A DNA stretch of 64,000 nucleotides from Metaruminococcus_A sp964607135 (lineage in GTDB: Bacteria; Bacillota; Clostridia; Oscillospirales; Ruminococcaceae). This document shows positions 41,273 through 49,505 of this stretch, piece after piece. The notes under the pieces were generated by a model. That model worked only from the letters and a program-made list of their open reading frames with translations, was not told the DNA's origin and did not search any database. The DNA lies in NCBI GenBank assembly GCA_964607135.1, contig CAZSIV010000007.1, positions 18,661 through 82,660 of the forward strand, read 5' to 3'. How positions within the stretch are numbered: the first letter of the stretch is position 1; each line of letters starts with the position of its first letter. The position numbers were made by a program, and so were the translations under genes.

Positions 41273-42553
41273 TTATTTCACTTCAACCCCGCCGCAGGGC
41301 CGCACGCGAAGAAGATAACAGCTCCCTTCCCCAAAGACCCGTTCCATTTCGCAGCGGTAACGCTGTACATCCTCCAGTGGAACATAGGCCTGAAGGGTGC
41401 CGGCAAATCCGCCGCCATGCACCCTGCAAACTCCTCGATCTCCTAACAACTGTTCCGACAAGGCAAGCCCTAAGGCGATCCCCTGCTGTTCCGGCGAGCT
41501 CATGCTGACCACGTTTTGAAGCAGGCAGTAAGAAGACCGCCCCGACTCTTTGACCAGCGACAGAAACCCTTCGAAATCATCCCGGCGAAGCGCTTCGGCT
41601 TGCTGGAGCACCCGTTCATTTTCCTCCGCAAAATGGACCGCCCGCAGCAGGGCGCGGTCTCCGCCGGGGAGCTCGCGCAGGGCAGCGGCATTTTCTATCA
41701 GTTCTTCTTTGCCGATCCCGCGGAGCACTTCTTTTCCGAAGTATCCGGCGACCGCCCGCATCTCCGCCGGAATCGCCGCATACTCTCCCGTCAGGTCGGC
41801 ATGGCTGCCACCGGTGTTGACCACACAGAGCGCATAACCCCGCTCTGCGAAATCGTAAGAAATCCGTTCCACCTCCGGCTGTTCCCGGTTCTTAAAGTCA
41901 AGCATCACCAAGCCGCCCACCGAAGAAGCCGCCTGGTCCATCAGCCCGCAGGGCTTGCCGAAATAATTGTTTTCAGCATACTGGCCGATCTGCGCAATGA
42001 CGACCGGGTCGATACCTCCGCCGTTATAAAGGCTGTTCAGAATCGTACCGACCAGCACTTCATAGGCCGCGGAGGAGGAAAGCCCGGAGCCTGAAAGGAC
42101 GTCTGAAATAGTATATGCAGTAAAACCGCCGATTCGGTAGCCGAGCTCCGCAAAACGGGCGGAAATCCCCCGCACGAGTGCTGTGGAAGTGTTTTCTTCC
42201 TCTTTAACCGGCCTCAAGTTGTCCAGATGGACGACATTCTCCCGGTGCCCCTCTGATTTGATCCGGATTACGCCGGCGTCCTCCTGTGAAACGACGGCAA
42301 TGACGTCTAAGCCGACCGAAGCGGCAAGCACCCTGCCCCGCTGATGGTCGGTGTGGTTTCCGCCGATCTCAGTCCTCCCCGGCGCGCTGAACAGGCGCAG
42401 GTTTTCCCGCTCCCCGAAAAGCGATCCAAATCTCTCGACGGCGGCACGGTAACGGGCTGTCTGCCCCTCTAAGTTCTCCGCTCCATACAGGCGGTACAGC
42501 ATTTCCTGACATTGGCCGGCCAGCCGCTGGTTCCATTCATTCTGGTTCAATGA
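41273..42553 (-). CDS. galK: Galactokinase
   Basis: A 426-residue GHMP kinase phosphorylating galactose. The galactokinase signature FSAPGRTEIGGNHTDHQRGR is near residue 55. The ATP loop SDVLSGSGLSSSAAYEVLVG and the C-terminal RVHGGGFAGTLQAYVP complete the three family motifs. TTG 42553 is the chosen start, 10 bases after the end of the upstream gene with GAGGA before it; GTG or upstream starts would overlap the methyltransferase gene. It is somewhat longer than the E. coli enzyme. Confidence 0.93.
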   Translation of the reverse strand, partial: SLNQNEWNQRLAGQCQEMLYRLYGAENLEGQTARYRAAVERFGSLFGERENLRLFSAPGRTEIGGNHTDHQRGRVLAASVGLDVIAVVSQEDAGVIRIKSEGHRENVVHLDNLRPVKEEENTSTALVRGISARFAELGYRIGGFTAYTISDVLSGSGLSSSAAYEVLVGTILNSLYNGGGIDPVVIAQIGQYAENNYFGKPCGLMDQAASSVGGLVMLDFKNREQPEVERISYDFAERGYALCVVNTGGSHADLTGEYAAIPAEMRAVAGYFGKEVLRGIGKEELIENAAALRELPGGDRALLRAVHFAEENERVLQQAEALRRDDFEGFLSLVKESGRSSYCLLQNVVSMSSPEQQGIALGLALSEQLLGDRGVCRVHGGGFAGTLQAYVPLEDVQRYRCEMERVFGEGSCYLLRVRPCGGVEVK

Positions 42554-42563
42554 CGACACATCC

Positions 42564-43622
42564 TCACGGTACAAAATAATAGAGCGTGTCCCACGCCGGG
42601 ACATAGGGGTGGTGCCTCAAAAAGACGCGGTAATCCGGACGATAGGAGAGAACCTGCTGCGGAATCGCAAACAAATCCTCACTCCGGTGGTACCCGCTCA
42701 CCGCAAGCTTTGGGCGAAAGAGCCGGATCTGCTCCCTGCATCCTTCGAGCGCCTCCCGCTCCGCCCCTTCCACGTCGAGCTTGAGATAGGTCAGCGGCTC
42801 CCGGATCAAATCGTCGGCCGCAGCGGCCCTGACCCGTCCGGAGGCCGTTTCGCTGACGGCGGCGCTGCGCCCCGCTTTTGGGCTGAACCGCAGAACCTCC
42901 GTCCTGTTCCATGCAGCTTCCTGCAAAAGGCGGATGTCGGCCGTACCCCAAAAAGAGCGGGATAATTTTTTGAAATTTTTCGAGTTAGGCTCAAACGCGT
43001 AGACTCGGCGGTACCGGTTCCCAACCTCTTTCAGAAATTCTTTGACCGTATCGCCGTCATAAGCGCCCAAATCAGCATAGCACTCCCGCGGGCCCAATGT
43101 CAAGATGCGGCGGTAAGCTTCTTCCTTCGGTGTTTCACAGCCGTAGAGATGCGCCGGCTTTCCGCTGATTTTATAGGCCAGGACGGAGCGGAAAACCCGG
43201 CGCGACGTTTCGTCCGCAAGCAGCCGGCCGACCGCCTCGAGCTCATCCCGGTGCGCCTCAAAAAAAGCACGGTCAAAGAGGGGCTCTCCAAACAGCGGAA
43301 CATCGGGGGCATAGAGCTCGTTTTCACCCGCAATCCGTTTGATTTGGGCATTAAGCCCCGGTTCAAAGACGGCGAAGGCGAGCAGAACCACCATTTCTCC
43401 AAAACGCTCCTTCGCCTCTGTATAACGGAGCACCGGATAGCCCAAAAAGCTTTGTCCGCGCACATATCCATCGCTCGCAAAAATCCCCGCTACTGTGATT
43501 CCGAAGCGTTTGCAAGTGCGGACGATTTTTTCACATCCGTCCCCCATCCCATAGAGAACGACCGGCTTTTTCACCGTTTGCAGGTACTCCCAAAGGAATT
43601 GCGTCTCAGCAGTGAGCCCCAT
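42564..43622 (-). CDS. FkbM family SAM-dependent methyltransferase
   Basis: A 352-residue two-part protein. The N-terminal part (VVLYGMGDGCEKIVRTCKRF) has a Rossmann-like start often seen before nucleotide-sugar or methyltransferase domains. The C-terminal part carries YADLGAYDGDTVKEFL (SAM motif I, near residue 181), VYAFEPNSKNF and YLKLDVEGAEREALEG, typical of FkbM-type O-methyltransferases. Members often modify sugars in surface glycans. GGAGGA lies before ATG. It is upstream of galK and may share its transcript, suggesting a link to galactose-containing glycans (inference). Confidence 0.85.
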   Translation of the reverse strand: MGLTAETQFLWEYLQTVKKPVVLYGMGDGCEKIVRTCKRFGITVAGIFASDGYVRGQSFLGYPVLRYTEAKERFGEMVVLLAFAVFEPGLNAQIKRIAGENELYAPDVPLFGEPLFDRAFFEAHRDELEAVGRLLADETSRRVFRSVLAYKISGKPAHLYGCETPKEEAYRRILTLGPRECYADLGAYDGDTVKEFLKEVGNRYRRVYAFEPNSKNFKKLSRSFWGTADIRLLQEAAWNRTEVLRFSPKAGRSAAVSETASGRVRAAAADDLIREPLTYLKLDVEGAEREALEGCREQIRLFRPKLAVSGYHRSEDLFAIPQQVLSYRPDYRVFLRHHPYVPAWDTLYYFVP

Positions 43623-43684
43623 TTCTCCTCCTAAAGCAGCAAATCCCCATGCGGACGCACAGGGATTGCAAAACAGGTTCGGTT

Positions 43685-45607
43685 TTAATGATCGACTTCT
43701 CCGTCCGGAAGGTCGGTCCGGCCTTCCTCAGCAGAAGCATTCTCTTTTTCCGGCTCTTCGGCGTTGACCGGCTCGGCTTTCAGTTCAAACGACATCAGCT
43801 TCTTGAACTCTTCCCCGTCGATCTTTTCATGGCCGATCAGGTATTCCGCCACATTCACCATCTGGTCGCGGTGGGCTTCCAGGATGTCGCTGCAGCGACT
43901 GTAGGCGTTGTCGATGATCCCGCGGATTTCCGCATCGATCTCGGCCGCGACGTTTTCAGAGTAATCGCGGGATTGGTTGAAATCGCGCCCCAAAAAGACT
44001 TCGTGATCCGCCTGGCCGTAAACGATGGTTCCCAGCCTTTCGCTGAAACCATACCGCGTCACCATGCTCCGTGCGAGCTTGGTCGCGCGTTCGATATCGT
44101 TGGATGCGCCGGTCGAAATATCGTCGAGCATGATGCTCTCCGCAACGCGGCCGCCCAAAAGGACGATCAGCTCCTCCTCCATCTCCTTTTTGCGCTTATA
44201 GCTTTTATCCTGCTCGGGCAGAGACATGGTAAACCCGCCCGCCATGCCGCGCGGGATGATGGAAACCTGATGCACCGCGCTCTGGGTCGAGCAGTGGTAG
44301 GTGCAGACCGCGTGCCCGGCCTCGTGATAGGCCGTCAGCTTTTTTTCAGCCGGCGTAATCACACGGGAGCGCTTTTCCGGCCCCGCCACGACCTTGATCG
44401 TCGCTTCTTCAATGTCCTTCTCGATAATCGCCTTCCGGTTGTTCCGGGCGGCGAGGAGGGCTGCTTCATTCAAGAGGTTTTCAAGATCGGCCCCGGTAAA
44501 CCCGGCAGTTGATTTCGCAATGACCGAAAGGTCGACGTCGAACCCGAGCGGCTTGTTGCGGGCGTGCACCTTCAAAATCTCCTCACGGCCCTTGACATCC
44601 GGGTACCCGACCATAATCTCACGGTCAAAGCGCCCCGGGCGGAGAAGCGCCGGGTCTAGGATGTCGCGGCGGTTGGTCGCGGCGATGATGATGATCCCCT
44701 CGTTCGCGCCGAAGCCGTCCATCTCGACCAGCAGCTGGTTGAGCGTCTGCTCGCGCTCGTCATGCCCGCCGCCGAGCCCCGCGCCGCGATGACGGCCGAC
44801 TGCGTCGATCTCGTCGATGAAGATGATGGCGGGCGCGTTCTTTTTCGCCTGCTCAAACAGGTCGCGGACACGGGATGCGCCCACGCCGACAAACATTTCT
44901 ACAAAATCGGAGCCGGAAATGGAGAAGAACGGAACGCCCGCCTCCCCCGCGACCGCCCTGGCGAGCAGGGTTTTACCGGTTCCGGGAGGGCCCATCAGCA
45001 GGACGCCTTTCGGAATCCGGGCGCCCAGCTCATTGAATTTTTTTGGGTTTTTCAAAAAGTCGACAATCTCGACCAGCTCGGCCTTTTCCTCGTCGGCCCC
45101 CGCCACATCGGCAAAGGTCGCCTTCTTCCCCTGGGTCAGGCCGTTTTTCGCGTTCATTTTGCCAAACTGGTTGATTTTACCGCCGCCCTGCTGGCGCATG
45201 ATAATAATCCAAAAGACGATCATCACACCGATCATCAGAAGGGTCGGCAGGAAGTTGAGCAGCCAGGAGTTGTCCTGGATCGGCAGATAGTTGAAATCGA
45301 TCTTCGCATCGGGATGCGCCGCATTGTACTCCACCACCATCGGTTCGATCAAGCTGACGAAAAGCCCGACGTTCGGCACCTTGTAGACCAGGATTTTTTC
45401 CCTGCCCTCGATTTTCGCATGGAGCTCGCCCGTGCCGAGATCCAGTTCAAATTCCTTTACCTTATTCTGCTGGAAGTAATCCACCACTTCGGAATAGGCG
45501 ACCTGCTCCGAAGGCGTCCGAATAAAATTCATCATAAACATGAACGCCATAATCAACCCGGCGACCACCAGAATATAGATCAGTATACTTTTTCCTCTTT
45601 TTCCCAA
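43685..45607 (-). CDS. ftsH: ATP-dependent zinc metalloprotease FtsH
   Basis: A 640-residue membrane AAA protease for quality control of membrane and regulatory proteins. Two membrane helices (about 8-27 and 110-135) flank an extracytoplasmic domain. Walker A GPPGTGKTLLARAVAGE is near residue 205, Walker B IFIDEIDAVGRHRG, the second region of homology NRRDILDPALLRPGRFDR, the zinc site HEAGHAV near 425 and the third ligand in EATKLARSMVTR-type context. The acidic C-terminal tail is normal for the family. It follows hpt, as in many Gram-positive bacteria. Confidence 0.97.
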   Translation of the reverse strand: MGKRGKSILIYILVVAGLIMAFMFMMNFIRTPSEQVAYSEVVDYFQQNKVKEFELDLGTGELHAKIEGREKILVYKVPNVGLFVSLIEPMVVEYNAAHPDAKIDFNYLPIQDNSWLLNFLPTLLMIGVMIVFWIIIMRQQGGGKINQFGKMNAKNGLTQGKKATFADVAGADEEKAELVEIVDFLKNPKKFNELGARIPKGVLLMGPPGTGKTLLARAVAGEAGVPFFSISGSDFVEMFVGVGASRVRDLFEQAKKNAPAIIFIDEIDAVGRHRGAGLGGGHDEREQTLNQLLVEMDGFGANEGIIIIAATNRRDILDPALLRPGRFDREIMVGYPDVKGREEILKVHARNKPLGFDVDLSVIAKSTAGFTGADLENLLNEAALLAARNNRKAIIEKDIEEATIKVVAGPEKRSRVITPAEKKLTAYHEAGHAVCTYHCSTQSAVHQVSIIPRGMAGGFTMSLPEQDKSYKRKKEMEEELIVLLGGRVAESIMLDDISTGASNDIERATKLARSMVTRYGFSERLGTIVYGQADHEVFLGRDFNQSRDYSENVAAEIDAEIRGIIDNAYSRCSDILEAHRDQMVNVAEYLIGHEKIDGEEFKKLMSFELKAEPVNAEEPEKENASAEEGRTDLPDGEVDH

Positions 45608-45685
45608 AATCTCAGCCCCATTTTACTTAATAAATGTTCCCACACGGGAAATCGAAGGCTTGCCGCCAAAGCGGCAGCGGCCCTG

Positions 45686-46225
45686 TTATTTAGAATAAAC
45701 CTCCGGCCTGAGCACTCCTACATAGGGCAGGTTGCGATATTTTTCCGCATAATCAAGCCCATAGCCGACGACAAATTCATCCGGTACGACAAAACCGAAA
45801 TAATCGGCCGCCACATCCGCCTGGCGCCGTTCCGGCTTATCCAGCAGGGTGCACAGCCGGATCGACCGCGGTCCCCTCTGCCGGAGCAGCTCGGTGATGT
45901 AGCTCAAGGTCATTCCACTGTCCAGGATATCCTCGACAATGAGGAGATCCTTCCCCTCAAGCTCCTGATCCAAATCCTTGATGATCCGCACCACACCGCT
46001 CGTTTTCACGTCGGCGCCATAGCTGGAGACCGACATAAAGTCGATTTCGCAGGGAACGGTGATCGCCCGCATCAAATCCGCCATAAAGACGACCGACCCT
46101 TTGAGGACGCTCACCATCATCAGGTTTTTCCCGGCGTAATCCGCGCTGATTTTCTCGCCCAGCTCCTTGACCTTGTCCCGAAGCTCCTGTTCGCTGATGA
46201 GCACCTTTAAAATATCTTTTGTCAT
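45686..46225 (-). CDS. hpt: Hypoxanthine phosphoribosyltransferase
   Basis: A 179-residue purine salvage enzyme making IMP or GMP from hypoxanthine or guanine and PRPP. SVLKGSVVFMADLMR, FMSVSSYGADVKTSG, the PRPP loop LLIVEDILDSGMTLSYI (near residue 95) and the C-terminal VPDEFVVGYGLDYAEKYRNLPYVG are diagnostic. It lies between tilS and ftsH with a 12-base gap to tilS, the conserved tilS-hpt-ftsH order. Confidence 0.97.
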   Translation of the reverse strand: MTKDILKVLISEQELRDKVKELGEKISADYAGKNLMMVSVLKGSVVFMADLMRAITVPCEIDFMSVSSYGADVKTSGVVRIIKDLDQELEGKDLLIVEDILDSGMTLSYITELLRQRGPRSIRLCTLLDKPERRQADVAADYFGFVVPDEFVVGYGLDYAEKYRNLPYVGVLRPEVYSK

Positions 46226-46237
46226 ACCCGTTTCCTT

Positions 46238-47590
46238 TCAATTCCGCTCTGCTTTTCGGATCACAATACACCGTTTCGTCTGCTCTGTCGGAGCAGCCCG
46301 GCGGCTGACGCCAAACCCTTCCGCCCAGACCACTCCCTCCCCGTCTGCAAAGACGGCGAGCCTGCCGCGTTCGGCCAAGGGAACCTTCGCCTCATTGTAC
46401 AGCTTTTTGAGGCTTTTGGTGATGCCGCGGCGCAGCAGGGTGATCTTGTCCCCGCTTTGACGCGGGCGCACGATGATATTGCCTAATATTCTATCACAGT
46501 CCAAAATATCAGTTGCAAAATTTCTATTAACTTTTTTTCCAAATTCTTCATAGGGCACAACGTTTATATTATAGGCGATTCCGCTCGGGAATGTCAATAT
46601 CCCGGTTCCGAGCGGAAACGGGAGAAAGCCCGGCGTTTCTTCCTTTTTCGAGAAAAACAGACGTCCTCCGGCAACCGTTCCGGCAATCCCGCCGGACATA
46701 TTTATTTTCCCGGAATCAAGCTGAATTATTTGATCGAGCTCCTTCAATTTTTCCCGTCCCGCCGAGAGTCCGTTTTCCCGGCAGACCAGCATCAGCATCC
46801 GGCGGCGGACTGCCTCCGGCTGGCGGCTGAGAACTTCCGTAGAATAGCCATCTTCCCGGTCTGCCGCACCGAGGAGCTCCGCCGCCGTTTTCCAGAGGAA
46901 GCGGTCGTCCTCCCGAAGCGCCTCGACCGTATCTTTAAAAGAAGCCAAAAAGGACGGATTGACCGTCAAAAGGCTGGGAACCGTATCCAGCCGGATGCGG
47001 TTGCGGGCATAAGAGCGGTCACGGTTGCTGCTGTCGGTTACAAACGCAAGGCCATGTTCTGCGCAGTAGGCTTCGACCTCTGACCGGGTGACCTCCAAAA
47101 GAGGGCGGACAATTGCCCCGCGCACCGGCGGGATCCCGCAAAGCCCGCGCAGCCCGGTTCCGCGCGCCAGACGGAAAAGAACCGTCTCCGCCTGGTCGGA
47201 AAGAGTGTGGGCGGTTGCAATCTTCGTTCCGTCCCCATAATGGGAGGCCGTTTCCCGAAAAAAGCGGTAGCGCAGCTCCCTGCCGCACTCTTCTAAACCA
47301 ATCCCACGCTCTTCCGCCGCCGCCGCTACGTCCTCCGACAAGACATGGCAGGGCAGCCCCATCCTGCCGCATAATTCCCGGACAAAGGCTTCATCCCGGT
47401 CGCTTTCCTCCCCCCGAAGCCGATGGTTCAAATGGCAGACGGCGAGATGCAGCTCATACCGGGGCAGCTTCTGCGCCAGACAGTGAAGAAGAGCGACCGA
47501 GTCCGCGCCGCCGGAAACCCCGGCGACGACCCAGTCACCCTTTTGGAACAATCCATATTTTTCAATCGTTTCAACAACCTTATCGATCAT
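46238..47590 (-). CDS. tilS: tRNA(Ile)-lysidine synthase
   Basis: A 450-residue N-type ATP pyrophosphatase that adds lysine to C34 of tRNA-Ile(CAU). The ATP loop VVAGVSGGADSVALLH is near residue 20; HLNHRLRGEESDRDE, TAHTLSDQAETVLFRLARGTGLRGL and RPLLEVTRSEVEAYC are family motifs. The C-terminal substrate-binding domain contains RPRQSGDKITLLRRG. ATG 47590 with GGAGAG is preferred to the longer frame; it overlaps dnaB by 11 bases. Confidence 0.95.
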   Translation of the reverse strand: MIDKVVETIEKYGLFQKGDWVVAGVSGGADSVALLHCLAQKLPRYELHLAVCHLNHRLRGEESDRDEAFVRELCGRMGLPCHVLSEDVAAAAEERGIGLEECGRELRYRFFRETASHYGDGTKIATAHTLSDQAETVLFRLARGTGLRGLCGIPPVRGAIVRPLLEVTRSEVEAYCAEHGLAFVTDSSNRDRSYARNRIRLDTVPSLLTVNPSFLASFKDTVEALREDDRFLWKTAAELLGAADREDGYSTEVLSRQPEAVRRRMLMLVCRENGLSAGREKLKELDQIIQLDSGKINMSGGIAGTVAGGRLFFSKKEETPGFLPFPLGTGILTFPSGIAYNINVVPYEEFGKKVNRNFATDILDCDRILGNIIVRPRQSGDKITLLRRGITKSLKKLYNEAKVPLAERGRLAVFADGEGVVWAEGFGVSRRAAPTEQTKRCIVIRKAERN

Positions 47591-48932
47591 CCCGGTAGCT
47601 CTCCAGAGAGGTAAAAAGCGTATGCGCGCCGTCCCAATGCAGCCGCACCGTATCCGTCTCCCCATGGCGGTTTTTGGCTACGATGCACTCCGCGACATTC
47701 TGTTCCTCCGACTCCTGGTTATAATAAGCGTCGCGGTAGAGGAACATGACGATATCAGCGTCCTGCTCAATCGAACCCGATTCGCGCAGGTCGGAAAGCA
47801 TCGGCCGGTGGTCGGTGCGGGAGTCGGGGGAACGGGAAAGCTGGGACAGGGTCACAACCGGCACGTCCAGCTCCTTCGCCATAATCTTCAGGTTTCGGGT
47901 GATCTCCGAAACCTCCTGGACACGGTTCCCGTCCCGGCGGCCGGTGCTCATGAGCTGGAGGTAGTCGATCACCACCAGCCCGAGGTTCGGCAGCCGACGG
48001 AGCTTGGCCTTCATATCCGCAACAGTTGCGCTGGGGATATCGTCGAGATAAATCTCGGTCTGGGAAAGGATCTCCGCCGCCGAAGCGAGACGGACCCACT
48101 CGTCCGCCGTCAGCGTCCCCATCCGGAGGTTGTGGCTCGAAATCCGCGCTTCGCTCGAGAGCATCCGGCTGACCAGCTGCTCCTTCGACATCTCGAGGGA
48201 AAAGATCGCCACCTGTTTCCCGGAGACCTTCGCCACGTTTGCCGCGATATTCAGCACAAAGCTGGTTTTCCCCATCGCAGGGCGGGCGGCGATCAAAATC
48301 AGGTCCGATTTATTTAATCCAGTCGTAATCCGGTCGAGACCGGAAAATCCTGTTTTCAGCCCCAAATACTGGTTTCTGTCCTCCGAGCTCAGCTTCTGGA
48401 GCTGGTCATAGGTCTGGATGATGACATCGTTAATTTTGGTCAGGCCCATCGCATCCCGGCCCTGCCGGATTTCAAAAATCCGCTGTTCGGCCAGGTCGAG
48501 GAGCTCTTTTGCGTCCCCCTGGGATTCGCCGACGTGGTCGACAATCTCATGGGCGACCTGAACCAGGGAGCGGAGGTAACTGCGCTCCTGCACAATCCGG
48601 CAGTAGCTCTCCACGTTGGCGGTAGTCGGCACCAAATCCATCAGCTGGGCCAGGTAAACCTTTGCCGACTGCTCCGAATCGAAAATCTGGGCGCCGACCG
48701 CCTCGTTGAGCACCGTGATAAAGTCGATCGACTTCGCGGTGGAGAACATGGTAATCATCAGCGAGAAGAGCTGCTGATGCTGGCGCAGATAAAACGAATC
48801 GCTCTTGATGTATTCGAGCGCTGTGGAAATACAGCCGGGGTCCAGAAGGATCGCCCCCAGCACCGACTGCTCCGCCTCGATGCTGTGGGGAAGCTGGACG
48901 GTATCCAGCGCAAGGGTTTCACTGACAGCCAT
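47580..48932 (-). CDS. dnaB: Replicative DNA helicase DnaB
   Basis: A 450-residue hexameric helicase of the replication fork. The N-terminal domain starts LPHSIEAEQSVLGAILLDP. The RecA-like domain has Walker A LILIAARPAMGKTSFVLNIA (near residue 210), IFSLEMSKEQLVSRML, VVIDYLQLMSTG (Walker B) and SDLRESGSIEQDADIVMFLYR. It is called DnaC in B. subtilis. It follows rplI by 14 bases, a conserved neighbourhood. Confidence 0.97.
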   Translation of the reverse strand: MAVSETLALDTVQLPHSIEAEQSVLGAILLDPGCISTALEYIKSDSFYLRQHQQLFSLMITMFSTAKSIDFITVLNEAVGAQIFDSEQSAKVYLAQLMDLVPTTANVESYCRIVQERSYLRSLVQVAHEIVDHVGESQGDAKELLDLAEQRIFEIRQGRDAMGLTKINDVIIQTYDQLQKLSSEDRNQYLGLKTGFSGLDRITTGLNKSDLILIAARPAMGKTSFVLNIAANVAKVSGKQVAIFSLEMSKEQLVSRMLSSEARISSHNLRMGTLTADEWVRLASAAEILSQTEIYLDDIPSATVADMKAKLRRLPNLGLVVIDYLQLMSTGRRDGNRVQEVSEITRNLKIMAKELDVPVVTLSQLSRSPDSRTDHRPMLSDLRESGSIEQDADIVMFLYRDAYYNQESEEQNVAECIVAKNRHGETDTVRLHWDGAHTLFTSLESYRDDR

Positions 48933-48946
48933 ATCTTCCTCCTGCC

Positions 48947-49393
48947 CTAGCCCTCTACGACTTCCACCTTGATTTCAGCGACGACGCCGGCGTGGAACTT
49001 CACCTCGGCAGAGAAAACGCCATAGCCTTTGATATCCTGCGAAACGGAAATCTTCTTTTTATCGACGTCCATTTTATACTGGTTTTTGATCTCCGCCGAA
49101 ATTTCCTTCGCCGTCACAGCGCCGAACAGCTTTCCGTTCGCCCCCGCTTTCGCCGCGACCTTCACCGTCTTCCCCTTGAGCTTCTCCGCCATCTCGCGGG
49201 CGTTCGCCAGCTCAACGGCGGCGTGATGCTCCTTCGCGGCGTCCTTCGCGTTCTTTTCGTTGAGCGCCTGGGCGTTTGCGGCTGTCGCAAGGCCCCGCTT
49301 AATCAAAAAATTCTGGGCGTATCCATCCGCCACATTGACCAAATCCCCGGCCTTGCCGGTGCCTTTAACATCCTGTTTTAAAATAACCTTCAT
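48947..49393 (-). CDS. rplI: 50S ribosomal protein L9
   Basis: A 148-residue ribosomal protein. The N-terminal RNA-binding domain starts MKVILKQDVKGTGKAGDLVN and continues VADGYAQNFLIKRGLA; a long charged helix connects to the C-terminal domain with GKLFGAVTAKEIS. ATG 49393 gives the standard start. It is placed between gdpP and dnaB, as in many Firmicutes. Confidence 0.96.
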   Translation of the reverse strand: MKVILKQDVKGTGKAGDLVNVADGYAQNFLIKRGLATAANAQALNEKNAKDAAKEHHAAVELANAREMAEKLKGKTVKVAAKAGANGKLFGAVTAKEISAEIKNQYKMDVDKKKISVSQDIKGYGVFSAEVKFHAGVVAEIKVEVVEG

Positions 49394-49505
49394 CTCATCC
49401 ACCATATGATGCGGGGAACGGATCAGAGCACGGCGCTTTTCCGCTTCCGGGCACCCTTCCTTTCTTTCTGTTTTTATGCCAATAGTCCAACCACCAGGCA
49501 GTTTG

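Noticed and set aside
42554..42604. Longer N-terminus for galK
   Set aside because: The extra codons overlap the end of the methyltransferase gene, and the conserved part of galactokinase does not need them.
44762..46210. Plus-strand open frame of 482 codons opposite ftsH and hpt
   Set aside because: It crosses two certain genes and their gap on the other strand, and has no motif.
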